DNA of 64,000 nt. Origin: an uncultured Clostridia bacterium (GTDB lineage: Bacteria; Bacillota; Clostridia; Oscillospirales; Ruminococcaceae). The position numbers and the translations under genes were made by a program. The notes under the pieces were generated by a model that made no database searches, was not told the DNA's origin, and saw only the letters and a program-made list of their open reading frames with translations. The DNA lies in contig CANRJA010000003.1 in assembly GCA_947630825.1 (NCBI GenBank), positions 62,001 to 126,000 on the forward strand, in the 5' to 3' direction. How positions within the stretch are numbered: the first letter of the stretch is position 1; each line of letters opens with the position of its first letter. Below are positions 34,645 through 43,518 of the stretch, one piece after another.

Positions 34645-35829
34645 ATGAGTGTTGAGATGCAGCTAAAATACGGATGTAATCCTAATCAAAAGCCGTCAAG
34701 AGTTTTTATGGCAAACGGAGGTGAGCTTCCGATAACCGTACTGAACGGAAAGCCCGGGTATATCAATCTGCTTGACGCATTCAACGGCTGGCAGCTTGTT
34801 AAGGAACTGAAAAAGGCAACGGGTATGTGTGCGGCAACGTCTTTTAAACACGTCTCCCCTGCAGGAGCGGCTGTAGGCAAGCCCCTTTCAGACACGCTTA
34901 AAAAAATCTATTGGGTTGACGATTTAGGCGAGCTTTCACCAATGGCTTGCGCTTACGCAAGAGCTAGAGGCGCTGACAGAATGTCCTCATACGGGGATTT
35001 TATCGCTCTTTCAGATGAATGTGACGTATGCACTGCAAAGATGATTCAAAGAGAGGTATCAGACGGAATAATTGCTCCGTCATACACAGACGAGGCTCTG
35101 GAAATTTTAAAGAGCAAGAGAAAAGGTACTTATAACATCATTCAGATAGATGAAAATTACACTCCCGATCCTATTGAAACAAAGCAGGTTTACGGAGTTA
35201 CATTTGAGCAAGGCAGAAACGAGCTTGATATAAACACAGCTCTCCTTGAACAGAATATTCCGACTAACAACAAAAACATTCCAGAGGATAAAAAAATTGA
35301 CTTGCTTATTTCTCTTATTACTCTCAAATATACTCAATCAAACAGTGTTTGTTATGTGAAAGACGGTCAGGCAATAGGTATCGGCGCAGGTCAGCAGTCG
35401 AGGATACACTGCACAAGACTCGCTGGCAACAAGGCTGACGTCTGGTGGCTTCGTCAGGCGCCGCAGGTTCTTAACCTTGACTTCAAAGACGACATAAGAC
35501 GACCGGACAGAGATAACGCTATTGACGTTTATATTTCTGACGAGTATGAGGATGTTTTAGCTGATGGAGTTTGGCAAAACACCTTCAAGACAAAGCCTCC
35601 GATATTTACAAGTGAGGAAAAAAAGGCTTGGATCTCCAAGAATACCGACGTATGTCTCGGTTCTGACGCTTTCTTTCCATTCGGCGACAACATAGAACGT
35701 GCAAGAAAGAGCGGAGTAGCTTATATTGCCGAACCGGGTGGTTCTATCCGTGACGACAATGTTATCGAAACCTGCAACAAGTACAACATTGCTATGAGCT
35801 TTACGGGAATAAGATTGTTTCACCACTGA
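34645..35829 (+). CDS. AICAR formyltransferase, monofunctional (PurH C-terminal type)
   Basis: 394 residues corresponding to the transformylase half of PurH without the cyclohydrolase domain. Characteristic pieces are LKYGCNPNQKPSRVF at the N-terminus, catalytic Lys-His in SFKHVSPAGAAVG, and the C-terminal DAFFPFGDNIERA and EPGGSIRDD. It formylates AICAR with 10-formyl-THF. It lies 59 nt after the PurO-like gene. A separate transformylase is known from Clostridia and archaea and explains the PurO-like partner. Confidence 0.93.
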   Translation: MSVEMQLKYGCNPNQKPSRVFMANGGELPITVLNGKPGYINLLDAFNGWQLVKELKKATGMCAATSFKHVSPAGAAVGKPLSDTLKKIYWVDDLGELSPMACAYARARGADRMSSYGDFIALSDECDVCTAKMIQREVSDGIIAPSYTDEALEILKSKRKGTYNIIQIDENYTPDPIETKQVYGVTFEQGRNELDINTALLEQNIPTNNKNIPEDKKIDLLISLITLKYTQSNSVCYVKDGQAIGIGAGQQSRIHCTRLAGNKADVWWLRQAPQVLNLDFKDDIRRPDRDNAIDVYISDEYEDVLADGVWQNTFKTKPPIFTSEEKKAWISKNTDVCLGSDAFFPFGDNIERARKSGVAYIAEPGGSIRDDNVIETCNKYNIAMSFTGIRLFHH

Positions 35830-35867
35830 TAAAATGAATATGATAACTTTCAAAAGGAGATAATATA

Positions 35868-37223
35868 ATGAAAATTTTAGTAGTCGGCGGCGGCGGTCGT
35901 GAACACGCTATAATTATGAAGCTTTCCGAATCGCCCCGAGTTGAAAAGCTGTATTGCACACCCGGAAACGGCGGCATATCTAAATACGCTGAGTGCTTTG
36001 ACGTCGGAGCGTGTGACATTGAAGGTGTTGTGGCTCTTGCGAAAAAACTTGCCGTTGATATGGTGGTAGTAGCGCCTGACGATCCTCTTGTTCTCGGTAT
36101 GGTAGACGCGCTTCAGGCAGAGGGATTTATGACCTTCGGACCCAAGAAAAACGCCGCTATTATTGAAGGCTCTAAGGTGTTTTCAAAAGAGCTTATGAAA
36201 AAATATAACATACCGACTGCTGAATATGAGGTGTTTACCGAAAGCCAGAAAGCCATTGACTATATAAAAGCAAAAAACACCTACCCTGCCGTTGTCAAGG
36301 CTGACGGTCTTGCTTTGGGTAAGGGCGTTATAATTGCTGAAAACGAGGCTCAGGCTATTGACGCCGTAAACTCAATTATGAACGATAAAATTTTCGGCGA
36401 AAGCGGTTCTAAGCTTGTAATTGAGGAATTTCTTACAGGCCCTGAGGTGTCCGTTCTGTCTTTCACCGATGGAAAAACTATTGTTCCTATGATCTCGTCT
36501 ATGGATCACAAGCGAGCATTAGACGGCGATAAGGGTCTGAACACCGGCGGTATGGGCACTGTCGCTCCTAATCCTTACTACACTGAGGACGTTGCTAAGG
36601 AATGTATGGAGAAAATCTTTCTGCCTACCATAAAAGCTATGAACTCCGAAGGCAGAACCTTTGAGGGCTGTTTATATTTCGGACTTATGCTCACTAAAAA
36701 CGGTCCCAAGGTCATAGAATACAACTGCCGTTTCGGAGATCCTGAAACGCAGGTCGTACTTCCCATGCTTGAAGGCGATTTATGTGAAATATTTGAAGCT
36801 GTATACAATCACGAGCTTGACAAGGTTTCAATTGACTGGAAACAAGGCTTTTGCACCTGCGTTGTTATGGCAAGCGGTGGATATCCTAAATCATACAAAA
36901 AGGGCATTAAAATATCCGACCTTGATGACAACGGACAAGTTGAGAATGCTTTTGTTTACCACGCGGGAACAAAGTTTGAAGACGGCGTTTTCAAGACAAA
37001 CGGAGGCAGAGTTCTCGGCGTCACCTGCAATGCTCTGACGCTTCAGGGTGCGCTTGACAAATCATACTCCGCAGTTTCTAAAATCAAGTGGGAAAACGCT
37101 CATATCAGAAGCGATATTGGAAAGCGTGCATTAGAGGCACTTGACAGCGATCCGCTTGCTCTTCACTATAAGGACGATATGGAGGATTACATTGAAGAAA
37201 ACGGCGTTTACCTACGCCAATAA
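35868..37223 (+). CDS. purD: Phosphoribosylamine-glycine ligase
   Basis: 451 residues, an ATP-grasp enzyme making GAR. The N-terminus MKILVVGGGGREHAI, VVKADGLALGKGVIIAE in the ATP-grasp domain and YNCRFGDPETQVVLP near the metal site are diagnostic. It is the last gene of the operon, with AAAGGAG upstream. The repeat element after it supplies a terminator. Confidence 0.96.
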   Translation: MKILVVGGGGREHAIIMKLSESPRVEKLYCTPGNGGISKYAECFDVGACDIEGVVALAKKLAVDMVVVAPDDPLVLGMVDALQAEGFMTFGPKKNAAIIEGSKVFSKELMKKYNIPTAEYEVFTESQKAIDYIKAKNTYPAVVKADGLALGKGVIIAENEAQAIDAVNSIMNDKIFGESGSKLVIEEFLTGPEVSVLSFTDGKTIVPMISSMDHKRALDGDKGLNTGGMGTVAPNPYYTEDVAKECMEKIFLPTIKAMNSEGRTFEGCLYFGLMLTKNGPKVIEYNCRFGDPETQVVLPMLEGDLCEIFEAVYNHELDKVSIDWKQGFCTCVVMASGGYPKSYKKGIKISDLDDNGQVENAFVYHAGTKFEDGVFKTNGGRVLGVTCNALTLQGALDKSYSAVSKIKWENAHIRSDIGKRALEALDSDPLALHYKDDMEDYIEENGVYLRQ

Positions 37224-37238
37224 CTGCATGGTTGCCAG

Positions 37239-37451
37239 AACTGCGTGTTTTAAATTTGAAAAATGTAAAAGTTAGTACAACGGCAGGATTATTAATTGAT
37301 AATGGACAATGGATAATGGATAATTGTCAGAAGCAAGATAAAGCGTTCGGAAAAATTCCGAACGTTTTTGTGTTTTTACGACCCGCAGTTTTGCAAATTA
37401 TGTTTCATATGATAATTTCCCAAAGGCGGACTGAATTCAACGTCACCGTTG
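37239..37451. repeat. Dispersed intergenic repeat, copy 2
   Basis: From 37239 to 37369 this matches copy 1 (11331-11480) block by block with scattered changes and one lost GATAA unit. Further right, CAACGTCACCGTTG (37438-37451) is the exact reverse complement of the left edge of copy 1, which hints at inverted termini of a mobile element partly eroded in each copy. It fills the 37224-37538 gap; no gene is seen. Confidence 0.75.
37344..37369 (+). terminator. Terminator after purD (within repeat)
   Basis: Arms CGTTCGG and CCGAACG around AAAAATT, then TTTTT. Same hairpin as in copy 1 of the repeat. Confidence 0.8.
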
Positions 37452-37506
37452 ACTGTAAAATACTTAGCAAAGAATATAACTACTAACTCGTACAAAATAT
37501 AAAAAT

Positions 37507-37529
37507 CCACGTACTATTTAAGTACGTGG
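37507..37529 (-). terminator. Terminator of the GH26-like gene
   Basis: A perfect 9-bp stem CCACGTACT / AGTACGTGG with a 5-nt loop; on the minus strand it is followed by ATTTTTAT. It lies 10 nt beyond the gene end. Confidence 0.8.
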
Positions 37530-37538
37530 ACGTAATCG

Positions 37539-38981
37539 TTACGGCATTATCGGTTCAAACCTGATTCTTATTTTAGGGAGCTTTTCTATTGTCGTATAAG
37601 AATTAATGAGACCGTCCTCAATAGATAAATCATTTTCACCGCTTGCAGGCGGAGCAAAGATTTTGAGTGTCAAATCGCATGGCTTATCCAATGGCTTTTC
37701 ATAAAAAGCGCTCATCATATCTATAGTCTTAGCCTCAGGAGACTTGTAAAACCACTTTCCGTTTATCTCAAACATAAGATTTGAATTATCGTCATCGTCA
37801 AAAACAAGCTCGCAGAAATGCGGATTTTTTTCAAAATGCAAAGGTATTGCAATTCCGTCTGCGTCCTCAGAGCCTCCCCAGCGTAAAGTGCAAGGAAGCG
37901 AAAGCTCATTGCCCTGAACCATTTCAGGATAGAAATAATCATCATGTATGATTTCCTTGTAAGTCTGCATACAAGGCTGTTCAATACCTACATCTACATT
38001 GTTAGGGTCCTCTATCTCCAATCCCAAACGTCCTCTGTCACGGAATTGATAGAAGGTAAATCCGCTGAACCACGTAGCGTTTTCTCTTTTCAGCCTGTCG
38101 CAGAACTCCTTGATCATTGTTGCCTGGTCGTAAGGTCCGGTAACGTCTCCATCTGAATTAAATTCGCTCATAACCATTGGCTTATCAACGCCGCCGTTTA
38201 AGTATTTGAACCTCTCAAATGACATCTTAGTAAGGTCATATGTAGCGTCAACAGTGTCCCTCTTGTGGGTATTTCCGCCCTTTTCGGCAACGTCATAAGG
38301 CCAGCCCCAGTGAAGCGCCATATACTTGTCCACCGACCATACATCTGTTTCCTTAACAGCCTGTTTGAACTCAGCCTCTTTTTCCATTTCCGCCTTGTTA
38401 GGGTCTTCTATTCCGCCTATGCAGAGAATAGTCTGAACATTCGGAGCGTGCTCTTTCAAAATCCTGTTGAATCTGCAATAGAAATCGGCAACCTCCTGAT
38501 ATGTGCATCTCTTGTTAAAGCTGAACCAGTTTCCGGTAGCCTCGTGATTGATTCTCAGAAACATTCTTCCAAACGGCTTTAAATCCTCAGCTATTGCAAT
38601 CAGATGCTCGTCTGTAACATTAGGGTCTATTGTAAGCGTCAATGTTACGTCCTGACCGTGTCGGCGAACGTCTCTCATACAAGTGAAAGGCTCGTCGTCG
38701 GTTGTTCCGCCCAGACCGCCCTTGTATGTAAAATAATCGTCATACGGATAGTCCCATTGGAATGAAACATCAGCATCCTTCATAACCTCTGAAATTCTGC
38801 CCGGCCACTCCTTGTCAAACGGATAATAGCAGTACATCAAGCTGATGCTTCTGTGAGGTCTGCCGAGCCTGTTTAGAATATAATCCTGATTTACATACTC
38901 TCCTCTTTCAGAGCCATCTCCCAAATCGACAGCGCATTTTGCCTTTCCCATATGAATTGAATAGATTTTGATTTCGTCCAT
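37539..38981 (-). CDS. GH26-like glycoside hydrolase
   Basis: 480 residues from ATG 38981 (GGAGGT 6 nt upstream; an in-frame ATG further up overlaps the previous gene's end). It is cytoplasmic with no signal peptide. The central part resembles GH26-type mannanases: acid/base Glu in FLRINHEATGNWFSF and candidate nucleophile Glu in KPMVMSEFNSDG. The C-terminal 130 residues look like a beta-rich accessory domain. The substrate is not known. It is the third gene of a minus-strand set with a GH2 and a beta-lactamase-like gene, 4 nt after the latter. Confidence 0.65.
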   Translation of the reverse strand: MDEIKIYSIHMGKAKCAVDLGDGSERGEYVNQDYILNRLGRPHRSISLMYCYYPFDKEWPGRISEVMKDADVSFQWDYPYDDYFTYKGGLGGTTDDEPFTCMRDVRRHGQDVTLTLTIDPNVTDEHLIAIAEDLKPFGRMFLRINHEATGNWFSFNKRCTYQEVADFYCRFNRILKEHAPNVQTILCIGGIEDPNKAEMEKEAEFKQAVKETDVWSVDKYMALHWGWPYDVAEKGGNTHKRDTVDATYDLTKMSFERFKYLNGGVDKPMVMSEFNSDGDVTGPYDQATMIKEFCDRLKRENATWFSGFTFYQFRDRGRLGLEIEDPNNVDVGIEQPCMQTYKEIIHDDYFYPEMVQGNELSLPCTLRWGGSEDADGIAIPLHFEKNPHFCELVFDDDDNSNLMFEINGKWFYKSPEAKTIDMMSAFYEKPLDKPCDLTLKIFAPPASGENDLSIEDGLINSYTTIEKLPKIRIRFEPIMP

Positions 38982-38985
38982 TAGA

Positions 38986-40044
38986 TTACCTCCGATTTTT
39001 ATTATAAATAACATTATTTATTCTGTCAATAATGTTAGCAATTTCTTTAAATACCTTGTCGCTCTGATCCGTTTCAGGATATTGATTTGTAAAAATGCAA
39101 AGCACAAACGGCGACTCAGCATATACTATAGCGCAGTCGTGATACTGCCTTTCTGTCCAGTCAGAACCGTACTTTTGCGACACCTTATATTTATGGTCAA
39201 GAGCCTTGCCTATCTGCCTGTTTACATCGGTGTCAGTCATAAGCGTGGTAAGCCACTCGCCTCTATCGGTCTGCTCACTGTATTTATAGATTTCCTTGTA
39301 GCATTTGAGCATATCAGCACTTGTACAGTATGTAAAAATCCACGACTCGCCAAGCGAATAATTCGCACCCATAGAATACAAATCGCTGTTAAATTGTTTG
39401 TATCCGAAGTGCTTTACAAGATTGTAATAAGCAGTGTTGTCACTTCGCTGAATAGTGTATTTTATAAGCTTTCTTGCGGTAAATTCTGTACCCATTTTTG
39501 CCTGCGCAGTAAGACCGTTGTCACCCGACCAATTAACGGTTTTAGTAACTTTTTCATTAAGGTCTATTCCCGATTTCAACAAAGACGCAACAAAAGGCGT
39601 TTTTATTGTACTGCAGGTTGCAAATCTGCTTGTATCATTATAGCTTATTGACGCTCCTGTATCCATATTTTCATAGCTGAACGCCATATTAAAATCAGCA
39701 TTTGTAATGACATTTTGCAGCTCGTCAAGATAATTATAAAAATCCTGTATACTCGTTACCTTTTTAAAGCCCTGCATTTTAAAGCTGTAACCGCTTAAGT
39801 TATTTAGATCAACATTTGTCGGATTAAATTCTCTTGTTCCTGTTGTTGTAGTGGTAGTAGTAGTTTTACTTTTCTTTATTTTTTTTGTTTCACCTGTTTT
39901 CTTATTATTGCGAGCAACCGTCTCCGTTTCTGATGAAACAGAAGTATTTCTTGATTTATTATCGTCTTGCTTTTTATCACATCCAAATAATGTAATGCTC
40001 ATTAAAAACACAAGAAAAAAACACATCAATCGGAATTTCATCAA
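38986..40044 (-). CDS. Beta-lactamase-like serine hydrolase lipoprotein
   Basis: 352 residues. Lipobox LFGC (Cys about 22), then a polar linker with an eight-Thr run near 62-70, then a class A beta-lactamase/transpeptidase-like domain: SxxK in CSTIKTPF, SDN in RSDNTAYYN, and KYG in SQKYGSDW where KTG is usual. The Glu166 region is not recognisable, so true beta-lactamase activity is doubtful; a cell-wall D,D-peptidase or esterase-type role is as likely. Its position between two glycosidase genes is unusual. Confidence 0.8.
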   Translation of the reverse strand: MMKFRLMCFFLVFLMSITLFGCDKKQDDNKSRNTSVSSETETVARNNKKTGETKKIKKSKTTTTTTTTGTREFNPTNVDLNNLSGYSFKMQGFKKVTSIQDFYNYLDELQNVITNADFNMAFSYENMDTGASISYNDTSRFATCSTIKTPFVASLLKSGIDLNEKVTKTVNWSGDNGLTAQAKMGTEFTARKLIKYTIQRSDNTAYYNLVKHFGYKQFNSDLYSMGANYSLGESWIFTYCTSADMLKCYKEIYKYSEQTDRGEWLTTLMTDTDVNRQIGKALDHKYKVSQKYGSDWTERQYHDCAIVYAESPFVLCIFTNQYPETDQSDKVFKEIANIIDRINNVIYNKNRR

Positions 40045-40084
40045 ACTTTTCCTCGCTTCTATTAAAATATATCCCTTAAGTCCC

Positions 40085-42850
40085 TTAACGTATTACTACA
40101 GATGAGCATATTCCTGCTCCGAAATTCCTGCTTTTTACAATTACGGTTATCTCCCTTTCGCCGCTAAAGCCCCTTAAATCAGCGTCAAGCTGACAAGGCC
40201 ATTCGTTATCACACTCCGCAAGCTTTATACCATTTATATAAACCTCGCATATTCCCCATATGCTGTTAAAATGCAAAACAGGTTTCTTTCCGTTTATCTC
40301 AGACGGTATATTCACCTTTGTTCTGTAAAGAGCATATTTTCCCTCATTGTTTGAAAACTTCTCCTGAGCGCCGTTTTCAACGCTTACAGGCTCAAGCGAG
40401 TTCATATCTGAAACAGCAAACACAACTTCCGGGTCGGGCTTTTCATCCAAAAGCTCAGCCGATATTTTCCAACCGCTTACATAAAGCTCTTTAATACTTT
40501 CAACACAAGGAGTACCCTTTCGTTCCAAAACAGTTATGTCGTCGCAAACAACATTCATTATATCAGCAGACGCTTTCAATGTCAAGGATTTTTCACCCTC
40601 ATTAAGCCTTACAATAGCCTGACAGCATCCATTGAACAAAGACCGTTTATTCGACGTAAATTCCTCGTGACAGTTGGGGTTTCCGTTTGCCATTCCGAGA
40701 ATTGTTCCGCCCTCTGCTGAAAACTCTATTTCAAAATCAGCGTCGGGAACAAATTCACCGTTTTTGTCAACGGCAAATATGTCTACCGGTATTGCATCGC
40801 TTCCGTCGTTATACATATAATTTCGGTATGGTTTTATAAGTAAGTCGCTTGCTTCTCCTGATGTGTTCTTAACATCAACAGCCGCGACCTTATTGCCGTT
40901 ATAACCTACAAGCTTTAATTCTCCGCTTTCAAACGGAACATTCCAAATAGCCTGTTTTAGCTTATCAATCGGCTTTTTGCCCTTTGACTTTCCGTTTACA
41001 AAAAGCTCTGCCTCTTCGCAGTTTGTCATTGACATAACCTTGATAATACTGCCCTCTTTGCCCTGCCAGTTCCAATGCGGAGCGACATGGCATACAGGCT
41101 TATCTGAGAATATTGCTTTAGCAAGATAATAAGCGTCCTTAGGAAAACCGCAGGTATCCATCATACCGAAAAAGCTGGAAACAGACGGCCACTCATACGG
41201 TGTAGGCTCTCCTAAATAGTCAAACCCCGTCCACATAAACGCACCGCTTACAAAATCGCGGTTAAGCACATATTCCCACGTTTCACGAATAGTGTTTCCC
41301 CAATCTGACGCCTCTTCGTCAAAGCTTGCAATCATATGAGCCTCGTCATCGGTTTTATAACAGCCTCTTACAGAAAATGCAGAAGTCGTTTCACTTCCAA
41401 CAATAGGAATTCGAGGATACTTCTCGTGAAAAGCATCATAACTTTGAGGCTGATAGTTCACTCCGCAGACATCAAAAACACTTCCCGCACCGTTGCTTTC
41501 CAAAATTCCACCGTGCATTGCGCCCGTAACATATCTTGTATCGTCCAGTTTTCTTATCTCTATTTTCATACGCTCGGTCATTTTTCTGCCCTCAAGAGCA
41601 GACTGCAAAAACTCCTCATTGCAGACAGAATACATTATTACCGAAGGATGATTTCTGTCTCGGCGCACCATTGTTCTTAAATTCTCAAGATTTTCATCGC
41701 TTGTCTCAAAAACTCGGTTTTCGTCCATAACCAACATTCCCAGTCTGTCACAAGCATCAAGAAGCTCGCTTGACGGCATACCGTGTGCACATCTGTATGC
41801 GTTAGAGCCCATCTCCTTCAATCTCTTGATTCGATACTCGTTTATGCTGTCGGGTACTGCAACACCTATTCCGCCGTGATCCTGATGATTGCAGGTCCCG
41901 AACAGCTTTAACGGCTTATCATTTAGGAAAAATCCTCTATCTGCATCAAACTTTATTGTTCTAAAGCCGAACAATGTTTCACATTCATCAACCTGTTCGC
42001 CGTTTATGTAAACTATAGACACTGCCTTATACAAATTCGGAGAATCAACATCCCAGAGCTTTGGTTCTTTGACAGAAATATTCTGCAAGAATTCTCTCTT
42101 TGAATACTCATACACTGTCATATCTGTTGTTCCGGCAGCAACAGCGCCGCCTATGATTTTAAGCTCACTGTCAAGCTCGTATATCTTTGTTTCAAGTGAA
42201 ACGACCTCATTAGTATAATAGCCGTTATTTATAACAGTTTCTATTTCGATATTCCAATTAGTATCGGACAGCTTTTTAGGATTCACAAACACGCCGTATT
42301 TATCAATATTCACCTTATTTTTTACATTCAGCCAGGCATGACGGTAAATTCCCGCGCCCTCATACCACCAGCCTTCCCACTCGTCTGCATCTACAAAAAC
42401 GGCAATAATATTAGGCGCACCACCAAAAATAGCCCTATCGGTTATATCTACACTAAACGGCACATATCCTGTGAAACTCCTCTTTAAAATTGAGCCGTTA
42501 AAATATACTACTGCGTTCTTTTCAATGCCGTCAAAATCAATGGTTATCTGCTTACCCTCATAATCAGAATCAAGTGCAAACGCCTTTCTGTACCAAGCCT
42601 TGCCCTTTGGCTTATACCCCCACGAAGGTGAGCCGGACTTATCAAACTCACGCTTTATTGACCAGTCATGAGGAAGGTCGACAACCTCCCAGTCTCTTGC
42701 GTCAAAATCGCTTTGAGGCACTCCCTTTGCAGAACCTGCCTTTGATGTGTTATAAATACTTCCGTGGTCAACGCCGATTTCAGGTTTTATATCGCCCAAG
42801 TGAAATGACCAGCCCTTATCCAGAGATTTAACAATTCTCTTTTTAATCAT
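40085..42850 (-). CDS. GH2 beta-galactosidase-type glycosidase
   Basis: About 921 residues from ATG 42850 (GAGGT upstream). No signal peptide. An N-terminal jelly-roll GH2 domain (GWSFHLGD, DLPHDWSIKREFD, GIEKNAVVYFNG), an immunoglobulin-like domain, then the catalytic barrel with acid/base Glu in SVCNEEF and nucleophile Glu in IVGSETTSAFS. C-terminal Ig-like DUF4982-type and further beta domains follow. It probably cleaves beta-galactosides or related oligosaccharides in the cytoplasm. First gene of the GH2 / serine hydrolase / GH26-like set. Confidence 0.9.
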   Translation of the reverse strand: MIKKRIVKSLDKGWSFHLGDIKPEIGVDHGSIYNTSKAGSAKGVPQSDFDARDWEVVDLPHDWSIKREFDKSGSPSWGYKPKGKAWYRKAFALDSDYEGKQITIDFDGIEKNAVVYFNGSILKRSFTGYVPFSVDITDRAIFGGAPNIIAVFVDADEWEGWWYEGAGIYRHAWLNVKNKVNIDKYGVFVNPKKLSDTNWNIEIETVINNGYYTNEVVSLETKIYELDSELKIIGGAVAAGTTDMTVYEYSKREFLQNISVKEPKLWDVDSPNLYKAVSIVYINGEQVDECETLFGFRTIKFDADRGFFLNDKPLKLFGTCNHQDHGGIGVAVPDSINEYRIKRLKEMGSNAYRCAHGMPSSELLDACDRLGMLVMDENRVFETSDENLENLRTMVRRDRNHPSVIMYSVCNEEFLQSALEGRKMTERMKIEIRKLDDTRYVTGAMHGGILESNGAGSVFDVCGVNYQPQSYDAFHEKYPRIPIVGSETTSAFSVRGCYKTDDEAHMIASFDEEASDWGNTIRETWEYVLNRDFVSGAFMWTGFDYLGEPTPYEWPSVSSFFGMMDTCGFPKDAYYLAKAIFSDKPVCHVAPHWNWQGKEGSIIKVMSMTNCEEAELFVNGKSKGKKPIDKLKQAIWNVPFESGELKLVGYNGNKVAAVDVKNTSGEASDLLIKPYRNYMYNDGSDAIPVDIFAVDKNGEFVPDADFEIEFSAEGGTILGMANGNPNCHEEFTSNKRSLFNGCCQAIVRLNEGEKSLTLKASADIMNVVCDDITVLERKGTPCVESIKELYVSGWKISAELLDEKPDPEVVFAVSDMNSLEPVSVENGAQEKFSNNEGKYALYRTKVNIPSEINGKKPVLHFNSIWGICEVYINGIKLAECDNEWPCQLDADLRGFSGEREITVIVKSRNFGAGICSSVVIR

Positions 42851-42884
42851 TTTTCTGACCTCAATCCACAATAAATACTATATT

Positions 42885-42914
42885 TATATAAACACAATAT
42901 TAAGGCAAAGTCAA
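42885..42914 (-). promoter_or_regulatory. Possible promoter of the GH2 gene set
   Basis: On the minus strand TTGACT (42914-42909) and TATATA (42890-42885) are 18 nt apart, 35 nt before the GH2 start. The -10 is imperfect. It lies in the gap right after the tadA stop. Confidence 0.55.
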
Positions 42915-42921
42915 GGGAAAA

Positions 42922-43410
42922 TTAATTTATAGCAGAAATTTTTGACTTTTTCTCATTCCTAAGATTTTTGAAAAACTCCTTAATAATATCTGAACTTTCT
43001 TCAGACAAAACTCCACTCTCAATCTCAGGACAATGATTAAACCTTCCGTCAAACAGATTTACAGTAGACCCAACTGCCCCGAACCTTGGGTCAAAAGTCC
43101 CGAAGTAAACCTTTTCTATACGGCTGTTTATTATCGCCCCTGCGCACATTGCACAAGGCTCCAGTGTAACATACATATCACAGTCTATGAGCCGCCAGCC
43201 GCCGAGATTTTTGCTTGCCTCATTAATAGCTATTATCTCAGCGTGAGCAAGAGGAGATTTATTCGTTTCACGGCGGTTATAGCCCTCGCCGATAATTTCC
43301 CCAGTGTGTTTTTTTACAACAACCGCACCAACAGGAACCTCACCGATCTCTGCCGCCTTAGATGCAAGCTCTAAAGCTCTTTGCATATAACTTTGGTTGC
43401 TTTTATCCAT
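42922..43410 (-). CDS. tadA: tRNA-specific adenosine deaminase
   Basis: 162 residues. Zinc-dependent deaminase fold with HAEIIAINEA (His and catalytic Glu) and PCAMCAGAI (two zinc cysteines). It converts the wobble adenosine of tRNA-Arg(ACG) to inosine. VPVGAVVV at the N-terminus is typical. The start has GGAGA upstream. It stands between tuf and the GH2 set. Confidence 0.93.
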   Translation of the reverse strand: MDKSNQSYMQRALELASKAAEIGEVPVGAVVVKKHTGEIIGEGYNRRETNKSPLAHAEIIAINEASKNLGGWRLIDCDMYVTLEPCAMCAGAIINSRIEKVYFGTFDPRFGAVGSTVNLFDGRFNHCPEIESGVLSEESSDIIKEFFKNLRNEKKSKISAIN

Positions 43411-43470
43411 TTGATTTCTCCAATAAATTCATTTACTTCATTGTACCATATAAAATAAAAGCTGTAAACA

Positions 43471-43507
43471 AAAAACCACCGGAAAGCCTCCGATGGTTTT
43501 TTTACAT
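43471..43507 (-). terminator. Terminator of tuf
   Basis: On the minus strand ACCATCGGAGG pairs with CCGGTGGT across a short loop, followed by a run of T (43475-43470). It lies just after the tuf stop. Confidence 0.85.
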
Positions 43508-43518
43508 TTATACGTTAA

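Noticed and set aside
38968-39651. A 227-codon plus-strand frame opposite the beta-lactamase-like gene
   Set aside because: It is a shadow of a well-supported gene with lipobox and SxxK/SDN motifs; the antisense product has no recognisable domain or ribosome site.
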